This document shows, in pieces, positions 36,476 to 45,870 of a DNA stretch of 64,000 bases. Source of the DNA: DATFVA01 sp963764235 (GTDB taxonomy: Bacteria > Bacteroidota > Ignavibacteria > Ignavibacteriales > Ignavibacteriaceae); assembly GCA_963764235.1 (NCBI GenBank), contig CAVXRO010000008.1, forward strand, positions 372,001-436,000, read 5' to 3'. The translations under genes and the position numbers were made by a program. The notes under the pieces were generated by a model. It made no database searches. It was not told the origin of the DNA and saw only the letters and a list, made by a program, of their open reading frames with translations. Positions within the stretch are counted from its first letter, which is position 1; each line of letters begins with the position of its first letter.

Positions 36476-39400
36476 TTGTTGATTTTTCAATACTTTCGTT
36501 CAATTCGGGTATTATTTTCCGTCTATCTCGGTATAATCCTCCTTTTTATTTACCTGGGCTTACATTTTTACCAGGAAGATAAAACCAGAGAATCTGCCGA
36601 AAGATCCCGTGAACTTGGATCAATTTCCAGGTTAAAGTATTCGGCAGTATTGCAGTGGTATTCAGAACGGCATGCCGATGCCCGTTATATATTCTCCAAC
36701 GAAAGTCTTTACAGAATATTAAATTCCTCCTCATCCCCCCTTGGTGATTCTTCAGAGGTTGTCGGTCTTATATATTCGATCTATAGTAATCACGATTATT
36801 CCAACCTGTTTTTAATGAATCCTTCTTCCGGTGATATTATGAACATTAATCCTTCCGGTTCTGATGACATTATGAAGGATTCTCTGGATGCTGCATTAAA
36901 AGATAACAGAATTGTAAATTCTGATTTTTATATCGACAGAAATCTTAACAAGCCATGTCTGGACCTTTATGTTCCCTTCACACTTTCAAATGAGCGTGAG
37001 ATAGCGGTCGTCCTTAAAGTTGATCCCTATAAGATCTTATTTCCCTCTGTTTCCAGCTGGTACATAAACGCTTCTTCAGGAGAGTCACTGATAGTGACTT
37101 CTTCAGCGGATAGTATAAATTATATAACTCCGCTCAGGTTCTATCACAATACATCGCAAATATTGAAAAAACCTCTGAGTGATTTCAATCTTCCTGCTGC
37201 GAAAGTAATTAAAGGAGCGAGGGGAGTAGTATCTGGAAAAGATTACAGGGGAACAGACGTACTTGCTGATGTACACAGGTTTGAAAATACTCCGTGGTAT
37301 CTGGTAACGAAGATGGATCTCTCGGAAATTTATGAACCTGTCACTACCAGTACCCTTAACAACCTGCTTATAATGGGTCTGCTCATTTCCCTGGGCGGAA
37401 TACTGCTTTTATATTACTATACCAGGTCTAATTACAAGAACCTCAGGAAGATCTCAGAGACAGAGAAGAAATTTAAGAACATCTTCAATAATGCTACTGA
37501 AGCAATTGTTATACTCAATAAGGAAAGGATTGTAGACTGCAATCCCGGCGCAGAAAAATTATATGGACTTCATAAGAAAAAAATCATCGGGAAGACTCCC
37601 GGAAATATTTCACCCGAGTATCAGCCCGGACATAAACGTTCTGAAGAATTGGCATCAGAATTAATAGGCAAAGCACTGGCAGGGGAGCCGCAGAAATTTG
37701 AGTGGGTACATACGAATAACGGAAATCTTATCTATACGGAGGTTACCCTTGCGGAAATTGAAGTTGATGGCGAAAAACTCGTTGCAGGATTTCTTCATGA
37801 CATAAGTGAGCGTAAACTGATGGAAGTTGCTCTTTTTAAATCAGAAAAAATGTACAGATCAATTTTTGATTCTGCCCCGGTAGGAATTTACCAGTCAACT
37901 CTTGAAGGTGAAATTATAAAAACAAATAAAGCGCTGGCAGAACTTCTCGGGTACAATTCTGCGATTGAACTATGTAGGGTTGATATTTCTGATATATACC
38001 TGGATAAAAGTGAGAGACAAACCTTAATACATCAGTTTGAACCTACAGGTTCTGTTTCTGACAGGGAAGTTCTGTGGAAGAAAAAGGACGGGACAGTTAT
38101 CTGGGTTCAGCTGAATGCGTTTGCAGTTAAGGATGAAGAGGGAAAAACGAAGCATTTTGAAGGATACGTCCGGGATATAACAAGCCGTAAGCTTGCAGAA
38201 AACAAATTAAAGGAAAGCGAAGCACAATACAGAGATCTCGTTGAGAATATTAATGATATTGTTTTTTCACTGAACAAGGAAGGCATAATAACATTTATTA
38301 GTTCAGCAGTTGAAAAATCCACCGGATATAAAACCGGCGAACTTATCGGGAAACCTTTTACAGAATTTATACATCCAGAAGATCTTTCGCTTGCATTAAA
38401 AAACTTTCACAACCTTTCTGTTAAAAAATCTGCACTCAGCGAATACAGAATAATAACAAAATCGGGCGAGTACAGGAGCTTGAGTGCATCCAGTACGGGT
38501 ATCTTTGATCAAAGCGAATTCATAGGGATCAGGGGTATCCTTACAGATATAAGTGAAAAGAAGGTGGCCGATGAAAAGCTGAAGATTCAAACACATCTGT
38601 TGAATGAAACCCAGCACCTGGCAAGGCTGGGAAGCTGGGAACATGATTACGGGAAGAATCACGTATTCTGGTCGGATGAGATTTACGAGATCCTGGGGAT
38701 TGAAAAAGGATGGTTGGGGAGTACGAAAGAGGCATTTTATGAGTTTGTACATAAAGATGATCTTAATGCGTTCCTCTCGGCGTATGATGATTCCAGGAAC
38801 GAGGGAATCGATGGATTCGAACTCGAACACCGTATTGTGAGAAAGGATAACGGACGAGTACGATTTGTATACCAGGAGTGCAGGCATTTCCGGAACTCTG
38901 AGGGGAAAATTGTACGCTCAATAGGAATGCTGCAGGATATTACAGAGCGTGTTGTTGCCGGAAAGCATATTCAGACTTTGACAAAAGCCGTCGAGCAGAG
39001 TCCTGTCTGTGTTGTTATAACTGACCTTAATGGAAATATCCAGTATGTAAATAATAAGTTTACTGAAGTGACAGGATATTCATTGAATGAAATTACTAAT
39101 AATAATCCGAGGATATTAAAATCGGGCACCCAGAATGATGAATTCTATAAGGATCTCTGGAAGACTATACTTTCCGGAAACACCTGGTCGGGTGAGCTTC
39201 ACAATAAGAAAAAGAACGGTGAATTGTATTGGGAGAATGCAATAATATCTCCAATCGTAGATGCTGGCGGAAAAATTTTGAACTTTGTCGCGGTTAAGGA
39301 AGATATAACTGAAAAGAAGAAGATGATTGAAGACCTTGTCGAGGCAAAGGATAAAGCGGAGGAGTCCAACAGACTTAAATCCAGTTTCCTTGCTAATATG

Positions 39401-40501
39401 AGTCACGAGCTGCGTACACCTATGGTTGGCATCCTGGGTTATGCAGACATTCTGGTTTCCGAATTATCAAATCCGGAACACACGGAGCTGGCTAAAATGG
39501 TGCTTTCAAGCGGTAATCGGTTAATAGAGACTTTGAATTCCATACTTGATCTTTCGAGCATCGAAGCTAAAAAAATGGAACTTAAACTTGAATCTATAGA
39601 TGTGGTAAAAGTTCTTAAGGAATCAATTTCTCTTTTTATACCAAATGCCGCTGCAAAAGGATTGTATCTTAAATCTATACTGCCGGATCAGAGCCTGTTT
39701 ATAAATTCCGACAGGGAGATACTCAATAAAATATTTAATAATCTTATAAATAATGCGGTGAAATATACCCAGTCCGGCGGTATTACTGTCGAACTTAACT
39801 TAACTAATGACGGCGTCGGGAAAAACCTGATCATCAGCTTTACGGATACAGGTATTGGGATTTCTGCGGAATACCATGAGATTATATTTGAACCTTTCCG
39901 TCAGGTAAGTGAAGGATATACACGTAAATATGAGGGAACAGGACTTGGTTTGAGCATAACAAACAAGCTGGTGAAGATACTTGATGGTTCAATAATACTT
40001 ATAAGTACACCGGGAAAAGGCTCGGTTTTTACTGTCAAAATTCCTTTCAAAAAAGCAAAGGTTATACATAAAACTGATACAACAACTTCTGTTGTTTCCG
40101 TATCAAAAGAATTTAATTTCCCGGAGAATTTTTCTGTACTTCTTGTTGAGGATGATGAATCAAATGCGCATCTGATATTATCATATCTGAAACCATTCTG
40201 TTTTATAGAACATGTGACCAGAGGTGAGGAAGCAGTTGAATGCTGCAGATTAAAGAAATATGATTCTATTTTGATGGACATTAATCTTAAAGGCATAAAT
40301 GGTATAGAAGCTCTTGAGCAGATCCGGAGAATTGATGGATACTATGAGAGCATTCCTGTTATAGCAGTAACGGCACTTGCTATGGCGGGTGACAGGGAAA
40401 AACTCTTGTCTGTTGGTTTTACAAATTATCTCTCAAAACCTTTTGACCGTTCAAGATTACTTAACCTGCTCACAAATGTACATAGAATTTCCGAAATTTA
40501 A
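36476..40501 (+). CDS. Hybrid sensor histidine kinase with several PAS domains and a receiver
   Basis: The protein has 1341 residues with a TTG start at 36476. The order is transmembrane helix (~10-30), a large extracytoplasmic Cache-like sensor (~31-298), second helix (~300-317), and about five PAS/PAC units (~330-970). The latter are recognisable by AIVILNKERIVDCNPGAEKL, IVFSLNKEGIITFISSAV and CVVITDLNGNIQYVNNKF. HisKA follows with FLANMSHELRTPMVGILGY. HATPase shows NLINNAVKYTQ, FTDTGIGIS and GTGLGLSI. A C-terminal receiver (~1220-1341) has LLVEDDESN, phosphoacceptor ILMDINLKGINGIEAL and KPF. Start with the flanking PP2C gene suggests a linked sensory role. No output protein is adjacent. 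Confidence 0.94.
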   Translation: MLIFQYFRSIRVLFSVYLGIILLFIYLGLHFYQEDKTRESAERSRELGSISRLKYSAVLQWYSERHADARYIFSNESLYRILNSSSSPLGDSSEVVGLIYSIYSNHDYSNLFLMNPSSGDIMNINPSGSDDIMKDSLDAALKDNRIVNSDFYIDRNLNKPCLDLYVPFTLSNEREIAVVLKVDPYKILFPSVSSWYINASSGESLIVTSSADSINYITPLRFYHNTSQILKKPLSDFNLPAAKVIKGARGVVSGKDYRGTDVLADVHRFENTPWYLVTKMDLSEIYEPVTTSTLNNLLIMGLLISLGGILLLYYYTRSNYKNLRKISETEKKFKNIFNNATEAIVILNKERIVDCNPGAEKLYGLHKKKIIGKTPGNISPEYQPGHKRSEELASELIGKALAGEPQKFEWVHTNNGNLIYTEVTLAEIEVDGEKLVAGFLHDISERKLMEVALFKSEKMYRSIFDSAPVGIYQSTLEGEIIKTNKALAELLGYNSAIELCRVDISDIYLDKSERQTLIHQFEPTGSVSDREVLWKKKDGTVIWVQLNAFAVKDEEGKTKHFEGYVRDITSRKLAENKLKESEAQYRDLVENINDIVFSLNKEGIITFISSAVEKSTGYKTGELIGKPFTEFIHPEDLSLALKNFHNLSVKKSALSEYRIITKSGEYRSLSASSTGIFDQSEFIGIRGILTDISEKKVADEKLKIQTHLLNETQHLARLGSWEHDYGKNHVFWSDEIYEILGIEKGWLGSTKEAFYEFVHKDDLNAFLSAYDDSRNEGIDGFELEHRIVRKDNGRVRFVYQECRHFRNSEGKIVRSIGMLQDITERVVAGKHIQTLTKAVEQSPVCVVITDLNGNIQYVNNKFTEVTGYSLNEITNNNPRILKSGTQNDEFYKDLWKTILSGNTWSGELHNKKKNGELYWENAIISPIVDAGGKILNFVAVKEDITEKKKMIEDLVEAKDKAEESNRLKSSFLANMSHELRTPMVGILGYADILVSELSNPEHTELAKMVLSSGNRLIETLNSILDLSSIEAKKMELKLESIDVVKVLKESISLFIPNAAAKGLYLKSILPDQSLFINSDREILNKIFNNLINNAVKYTQSGGITVELNLTNDGVGKNLIISFTDTGIGISAEYHEIIFEPFRQVSEGYTRKYEGTGLGLSITNKLVKILDGSIILISTPGKGSVFTVKIPFKKAKVIHKTDTTTSVVSVSKEFNFPENFSVLLVEDDESNAHLILSYLKPFCFIEHVTRGEEAVECCRLKKYDSILMDINLKGINGIEALEQIRRIDGYYESIPVIAVTALAMAGDREKLLSVGFTNYLSKPFDRSRLLNLLTNVHRISEI

Positions 40502-40630
40502 ATCAGTAACATCCCCTTCTTCTGCTTAAACTATCACATTTGCCCTTAGATTAGATGCGCAGTTGCTTCAATAATAATAAACTGAAGAAAATATTTTTTA
40601 ATATCAAAATACATTTCCCCGGGAGGATGA

Positions 40631-40638
40631 TATATTTG
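40631..40638 (+). promoter_or_regulatory. Candidate -7 promoter element (TAnnTTTG)
   Basis: TATATTTG matches the Bacteroidota -7 consensus, 85 bp before the DUF72 gene. No convincing -33 element is seen. Confidence 0.3.
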
Positions 40639-40722
40639 AGAGAAACAAACAAAATTACTTTAATCTTGCCTCTCTGACTTTTTTTACTTTAATTCTGTAT
40701 TATTAACAAAATACTATTTTTT

Positions 40723-41577
40723 ATGGCCATACTCAGGATAGGTACCTGTTCCTGGAAGTATGATTCATGGAGAGGGATAGTTTATTCTTCAAAGCAGAAG
40801 ATTAACTATCTTGAAGAATACAGTGCCAGGTATAATACTGTTGAAATTGATCAATGGTTCTGGAGCCTCTTTGATGATATCGTCAGGCTTCCGGAGGAAT
40901 CTACTGTAAAAGACTATAATAGTTTGGTTCCCGATGATTTTAAGTTTACCATAAAAGTTCCCAATTCGATAACATTAACCCACTATTATCCTTCAAAGAA
41001 CATAAAAGGGTTAAAGGAAAATCCTAATTTCCTCAATCTTGACTTATTTGATCAGTTTCTTAATAGCCTCCAGCCGATGTCCTCGAAAGTCGGCGCCATT
41101 ATGTTCCAGTTTGAATATTTGAATAAGCAAAAAATGAGCTCACATGCCGAGTTTATCGACCGGCTTGAAGCATTCTATGAAAATACCGATAAGACTTACC
41201 CCTGTGCATTTGAAATAAGAAATCCAAATTTCCTCAACAGAAATTATTTTGATTTTATAACGCGGAGTAAATCTGCTCACGTACTCCTGCAGGGATATTT
41301 TATGCCGCCTGTAACAGACGTTTTTAACAAGTACCATGAACAAATAGGGGCCCCTGTAATTATCAGGCTGCATGGACCGGACAGAAAAAAAATCGAGGAA
41401 CTTACAGGAAAGGACTGGTCAAAAATTGTTCTGCCAAAGGACGAGAGGCTTTCTACGCTTCCCCCGATAATAAATTATTTTTTGGAAAAAGAGACTGATG
41501 TCTATGTAAATGTCAACAATCATTTCGAGGGTAGTGCCCCGCTGACAATTGAAAAAATCAAGAGGCTGCTGGATTAA
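40723..41577 (+). CDS. DUF72 family protein
   Basis: The 284-residue protein opens with IGTCSWKYDSWRGIVYSS and has YNTVEIDQWFW and FKFTIKVPNSIT, all DUF72 signatures. The fold is a TIM-barrel-like domain. Conserved acidic and aromatic residues suggest an enzymatic pocket, but no reaction has been established for the family. A large convergent terminator follows. Confidence 0.92.
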   Translation: MAILRIGTCSWKYDSWRGIVYSSKQKINYLEEYSARYNTVEIDQWFWSLFDDIVRLPEESTVKDYNSLVPDDFKFTIKVPNSITLTHYYPSKNIKGLKENPNFLNLDLFDQFLNSLQPMSSKVGAIMFQFEYLNKQKMSSHAEFIDRLEAFYENTDKTYPCAFEIRNPNFLNRNYFDFITRSKSAHVLLQGYFMPPVTDVFNKYHEQIGAPVIIRLHGPDRKKIEELTGKDWSKIVLPKDERLSTLPPIINYFLEKETDVYVNVNNHFEGSAPLTIEKIKRLLD

Positions 41578-41596
41578 AAAAATATATTGTAGGTAT

Positions 41597-41670
41597 AAAA
41601 AAGACTGTCTTAAAAGCAATCGTCACACAGAACTTGTCGAAGTGTGACACGTTTAAGACAGCCTCTTTTT
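41597..41670. terminator. Two-way terminator between DUF72 and secF
   Basis: AAAAAGACTGTCTTAAA is paired with TTTAAGACAGCCTCTTTTT, with an inner stem GTCACAC/GTGTGAC. Both strands end the stem in T-runs, so it can stop transcription from either side. Confidence 0.88.
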
Positions 41671-41683
41671 AATCTTTCAGCTA

Positions 41684-42823
41684 TCAGAACTGAACTTTTC
41701 TCTTGCTTCTATTTGCGTATTCCAGTACAAGTGCGCTGGCCACGAATATAGAAGAATAAGTTCCTATTATAATACCGAAGAAAAGTGTAAATGCAAAAGA
41801 TCTCAGCACTTCACCGCCGAATATGAGTAGAACAAGTATGGTTAAGAGAGTTGTCCCACCTGTAAGTATCGTTCTGCTCATTGTCCTGTTAACGCTCATA
41901 TTGATTACATCTTTGAGCGGCATAGTTTTATGAATCTTCAGATTTTCTCTCACCCTGTCAAACACGATAACTGTATCATTGATTGAGTATCCGACAAGAG
42001 TAAGGAAGGCTGCAACCACCGTCAGATCAATTTCTAGATTGAGACCCGGAATTACATTATATAAAACGGAATAAAGACCCAGAGTTATAAGTACATCGTG
42101 GAAAAGTGCAAGCACGGCACCGAAAGCAAAGATGAATTTAAACCTGAATGCCAGGTAAATAAGAATAGCGATTAGTGATAAGGCAACCGCAATAACCGCA
42201 TCCTGCTTTAATTCTTTACCTACTTTGGGTCCTACGTGATCTTCTTTAATAACCTTAAAACCGTTATTTTGAATTTTTTCCTTCAAATTTTCCTTAAGCC
42301 AATCGGCTATTCCAACACTAACGATCATCCTTTTATTATCGGGTTCTTCTGAAACCTTACTTGTCTGAAAACCCGCACTGAAGAGTTTATCAGTTAGGAT
42401 ATTTGCAGTGTCAGCGTTAGCAAATTCATAGGTGACCGAACTTGCTGTCGAATCAACTATGTTCAGCGGAAGGCCTGCATATATACTATGAATTTCATCA
42501 TTTATATTTTTAACAACTTGGGGAAATATATTAGTTGGAATATTCTGTAATTCTGTTCGGATCAGTACACCTGTTTCGCTGCCGAAAGTTTTAAGTTCAA
42601 CAGTGCCAAGGCCGATTTTATCAACGTACTGCCTGATCTGGGATATTTCAACGGGATTATCAAACTGGAGAACGATTTCAGTTCCTCCCTTGAAATCGAT
42701 TCCGAATACCAATCCCCGGAATATTACATTTATTAATCCGATCAGGAAAAGAGAAGTTGAAATTATATAGAACAGCTTTCTCTTGCTTAAATAATCAACA
42801 TGTAGATTTTCAAATATTCGCAT
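41684..42823 (-). CDS. secF: Protein translocase subunit SecF
   Basis: SecF works with SecD at the Sec translocon, using the proton motive force to pull proteins across the membrane. The 379-residue sequence has the N-terminal helix, the FGIDFKGGTEIVL motif, a periplasmic domain, and the conserved membrane motifs LTLVGYSINDTVIVFDRVRE and MSRTILTGGTTLLTIL. It is slightly longer than average because of an extended periplasmic region. It lies 35 bp after secD. Confidence 0.96.
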   Translation of the reverse strand: MRIFENLHVDYLSKRKLFYIISTSLFLIGLINVIFRGLVFGIDFKGGTEIVLQFDNPVEISQIRQYVDKIGLGTVELKTFGSETGVLIRTELQNIPTNIFPQVVKNINDEIHSIYAGLPLNIVDSTASSVTYEFANADTANILTDKLFSAGFQTSKVSEEPDNKRMIVSVGIADWLKENLKEKIQNNGFKVIKEDHVGPKVGKELKQDAVIAVALSLIAILIYLAFRFKFIFAFGAVLALFHDVLITLGLYSVLYNVIPGLNLEIDLTVVAAFLTLVGYSINDTVIVFDRVRENLKIHKTMPLKDVINMSVNRTMSRTILTGGTTLLTILVLLIFGGEVLRSFAFTLFFGIIIGTYSSIFVASALVLEYANRSKRKVQF

Positions 42824-42858
42824 TTATAAATTAGCTCCTTAAAAAGAGTAAAATTGAA

Positions 42859-44806
42859 TTAACCGATTGTAATTTTCTGCCCTTTGGCAACCATAAAGTC
42901 GAATATCAGCCTCGCTATAACAAGGGCGCTGAACATACTTGCAGCTATACCTATCATGAGCGTCAGAGCGAATCCCTGGACAGGACCGGTACCGAACTGA
43001 TAGAGTATAATACCCGTTATAAAGGTTGTTATATTTGAGTCGATAATGGCCGAATATGCTTTTGAGAAACCACTGTCAACTGAAGCTTTTATTGTTTTGC
43101 CTGTTGCAAGTTCTTCCCTGATCCTTTCATAAATCAGCACGTTCGCATCCACCGCCATACCTATCGTGAGGATGATACCGGCAATACCGGGGAGGGTGAG
43201 CGTTGCATTAAATCCGGCGAGTATACCGAGAATAAATAAGACCGTAAAGACAAGAGAAGCTGCTGCAACTGTACCGGCTCTCTGGTAATAGACGATCATG
43301 AACAAACCGACGATAATGTAGCCGATCAGCGCTGAGTTAAATCCTTTGCTGATTGAATCCTGGCCAAGTGACGGTCCGACACTTCTTTCCTCAATTATAT
43401 CGACAGGAGCAGGAAGAGCACCGGCTTTTAGCACGATCTCAAGCAGTTTGGCTTCGTCGAGATTTCCAACGCCCTCAATCTGCGATCTTCCTCCTGTAAT
43501 TTTTGATTTCACATTCGGCGCTGAGTAAACCAGACCGTCCAGAATTATTGCAATCCTATGATTAATATTTGCGCCTGTTATTCTTGCCCACTCTGCGGCA
43601 CCTTCTGAATTCATCTCCATAGATACAACGGGCTGAGAAGTATTAGGATCAATATTCGACTGGGCGTCTGTTATTACTCCGCCTGTAAGTTCAGGTTTCT
43701 TATTTACACAGTAAAGCTGGTAGATTGCCTTGCCGTCCTGGTAGGTAATAGGCTTGGCGGAGAAAAGGAACTCAACGTTGTCGGGAATAACTTTCTGAAC
43801 ATCAGGCCTGTTAAGGATCAATTCAAGCTTGTTTCTTTCATCTGCTTTTACATATGCATCAGCTGTTCTGCCCTGCGGATCTATCATCGCAATAGAGAAA
43901 AACGGGTGTTCTTTAGCGAACTCTTCTTCTGTTAATTGTTTCTTTGAGGTATCATTTGCAGCTATACCTGTATCAGAAGCAGAAGTATCATTGGAGGCGG
44001 TAGTTTCAGATTTGGTTGTATCGACTGCAGTAGAATCTTCAAGCGGTTTTCCTGCAAGCACCTTATCAATTTTCTGCATGATTGAGAAAGTTAAATCAGG
44101 ATCTTTCAGGAGTCTGAATTCAAGCAGTGCAGTTCCCTGCAGCAGCTGTTTGGCTTCTTCTTCACGCGCCACTCCCGGAAGCTCAACGATTATTCTTCTC
44201 GAATCCCTGTCTCTGGATAGACGGTTCAGAAACACCGTACTGGTCAACCCTGTTTCTGATAATTTCAATCGCTCTTGTAACTGCATCTTCAGCATCTTTT
44301 TTCAAATCACTCAGAATTGTTGCATCATCCTGCCGGATGTTTCCAAAATATCTACTCAGCCTTATCCCTCTCTGCTGGAAGTTCCTGCCCATAATGTCCA
44401 CCACAGATTCATCGGTAGTTGCGGCTTCTTTCTCAGCATCCTTCATTACAGCTTTAAAGGCATCATCAGGGTTCTTTGCCAGTTTCTCCAGCAGCTTTGC
44501 TGTATTCACCTCCAGAACCACACGCATACCTCCCTGAAGATCAAGACCCAGTTTTATCCTCTTCTGACGTGCTTCAACAAAAGACGGGTTTGCATTTTTA
44601 ATGCTGTCTTCCATTGCTGCAAGTCTGAGATCTATCTGGCTTGTGGTCATTCCGGGATTGTTTTGTTTCAATTCCTGCTTCCTCTTATCGAGGGCCTTAT
44701 TCACTACCTTTGTATTCTGATAATCAACGTAAGTGGGATAAAGAAGGTAAAGACAGAGTGCAATTACGCCAAGAATTATGATTATTTTGAACCTGAATTC
44801 TTTCAT
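42859..44806 (-). CDS. secD: Protein translocase subunit SecD, one-base frameshift
   Basis: Two frames on the minus strand make one SecD. The N-terminal frame runs from 44806 through LGLDLQGGMRVVLEV to IIRNRVDQYGVSEPSIQRQ. It breaks near the C-run 44205-44207. The next frame continues DSRRIIVELPGVAREEEA to 42859. Removing one base gives 648 residues. Later motifs are GLVYSAPNV, LPAPVDIIEERSVGPSLG, GIAGIILTIGMAVDANVLIYERIRE and SNITTFITGIIL. The P1 head holds a Ser/Thr/Asp-rich low-complexity linker (~region 43.93-44.05 kb). SecD is normally needed, so a consensus error is the likely cause. Confidence 0.92.
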
Positions 44807-44989
44807 ATTTAACTATGTTTCTGAATGAGTTGAAAAAAATAATTAAGAGTTAAAATTACCGTATAAGGGTAAGAAAGTCAATAAATATTGAGGGTGATAC
44901 ATAATAATATATCACTGTGTATTGGTAGATAAAAATGCCCTCAAAGCCCCATTTTAATTAAAAAGCTGAGTTAAAGCAATCTGCCATCC

Positions 44990-45029
44990 GAACCTGCCTG
45001 ACGGCAGTCAGACTTGTTTCTGCATCTGA
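44990..45029 (+). repeat. Dispersed intergenic repeat, copy 1
   Basis: A 22-bp string with core CCTGCCTGACGGCAGTCAG begins at 44990 and is identical at 61667-61688. Here it is followed by ACTTGTTTCTGCATCTGAAG. The core contains the dyad CTGCC-TGAC-GGCAG. It lies in the 233-bp gap between punA and secD. Confidence 0.75.
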
Positions 45030-45039
45030 AGAAATTATT

Positions 45040-45867
45040 TTACCCGAAATCCAGGGAAAGGACTGCTTTTAATAACCTTTCAAATTTTTCTTTAACTCTG
45101 CCGGCAGTTTCAGTGACTTCATCGTGCGACAGCCTGCTGTCTGAAATTCCTGCTGCATAATTAGTTATGCATGAGATAGAAGCAGTCATCATTCCGCGGC
45201 CTGCTGCATAATAAGTCTCGGGTACTGTAGACATACCGACAGCATCAGCTCCGAACTTCCTTATCATATTTATTTCAGCAGGTGTTTCATAAACGGGACC
45301 TTTATTATACCAGTAGACGCCTTCCTGAACGGGAATGTTTTCCTCTTCTGCAGCTTTCAGAATGATTGAAATGAGCTCCGGGGACGGAAAACGTAAAAAA
45401 TAATGTCTCTCATTCAAACCTGAAATACCCAATAGTTCAGTCATTTCCTTTTTAAGATTTACTCCTAAAAAGGAGGAGGTCAGCATAAGATCGCCGGGTT
45501 TAAATTCATAATTCACACCTCCGGCTGCGTTAGTTGCAATGAGATATTTTACACCGAGCTGACTGCTTATATATGCCGGCAGAATACATTCAGATAGGTG
45601 ATAACCCTCGTAAAAATGAATGCGTCCCTGAAAAAGGAGCAGTTTTTTTCCGCCAAAATGAGCAAAATGAATTTTTCCCTGATGTCCTTCGATGGTTGAA
45701 GGCGGGTAGGAAGGCAGTTCTGCTGTTGATAAAGAAAGTTCCACTTCAACACTTTCTGCAAAATCACCCAGTCCGCTGCCGAGTATTACTGCAACTCCGG
45801 GAATGAAGGGTTTAATTTTCTTGAGATGAGAAATCAGGTCTTTATATTTAAAATCGATGTCAAGCAT
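45040..45867 (-). CDS. punA: Purine-nucleoside phosphorylase
   Basis: The enzyme splits (deoxy)guanosine and inosine with phosphate to base and ribose-1-phosphate. The 275 residues show VILGSGLGDFAESV, GHQGKIHFAHF, LLFQGRIHFYEGY, TNAAGGVNYEFKPGDLML, GPVYETPAEINMIRKFGADAVGMS. This is the trimeric PNP (class II) type. It is last in a leftward operon of nucleoside-salvage genes, 3 bp after the transporter gene. Confidence 0.96.
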   Translation of the reverse strand: MLDIDFKYKDLISHLKKIKPFIPGVAVILGSGLGDFAESVEVELSLSTAELPSYPPSTIEGHQGKIHFAHFGGKKLLLFQGRIHFYEGYHLSECILPAYISSQLGVKYLIATNAAGGVNYEFKPGDLMLTSSFLGVNLKKEMTELLGISGLNERHYFLRFPSPELISIILKAAEEENIPVQEGVYWYNKGPVYETPAEINMIRKFGADAVGMSTVPETYYAAGRGMMTASISCITNYAAGISDSRLSHDEVTETAGRVKEKFERLLKAVLSLDFG

Positions 45868-45870
45868 AAA

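Noticed and set aside
43829..44812. A 327-codon open frame antisense to secD
   Set aside because: It lies wholly opposite conserved SecD sequence, is Ser/Cys-rich with no family resemblance, and extends past the secD start only because the reverse frame lacks stops.
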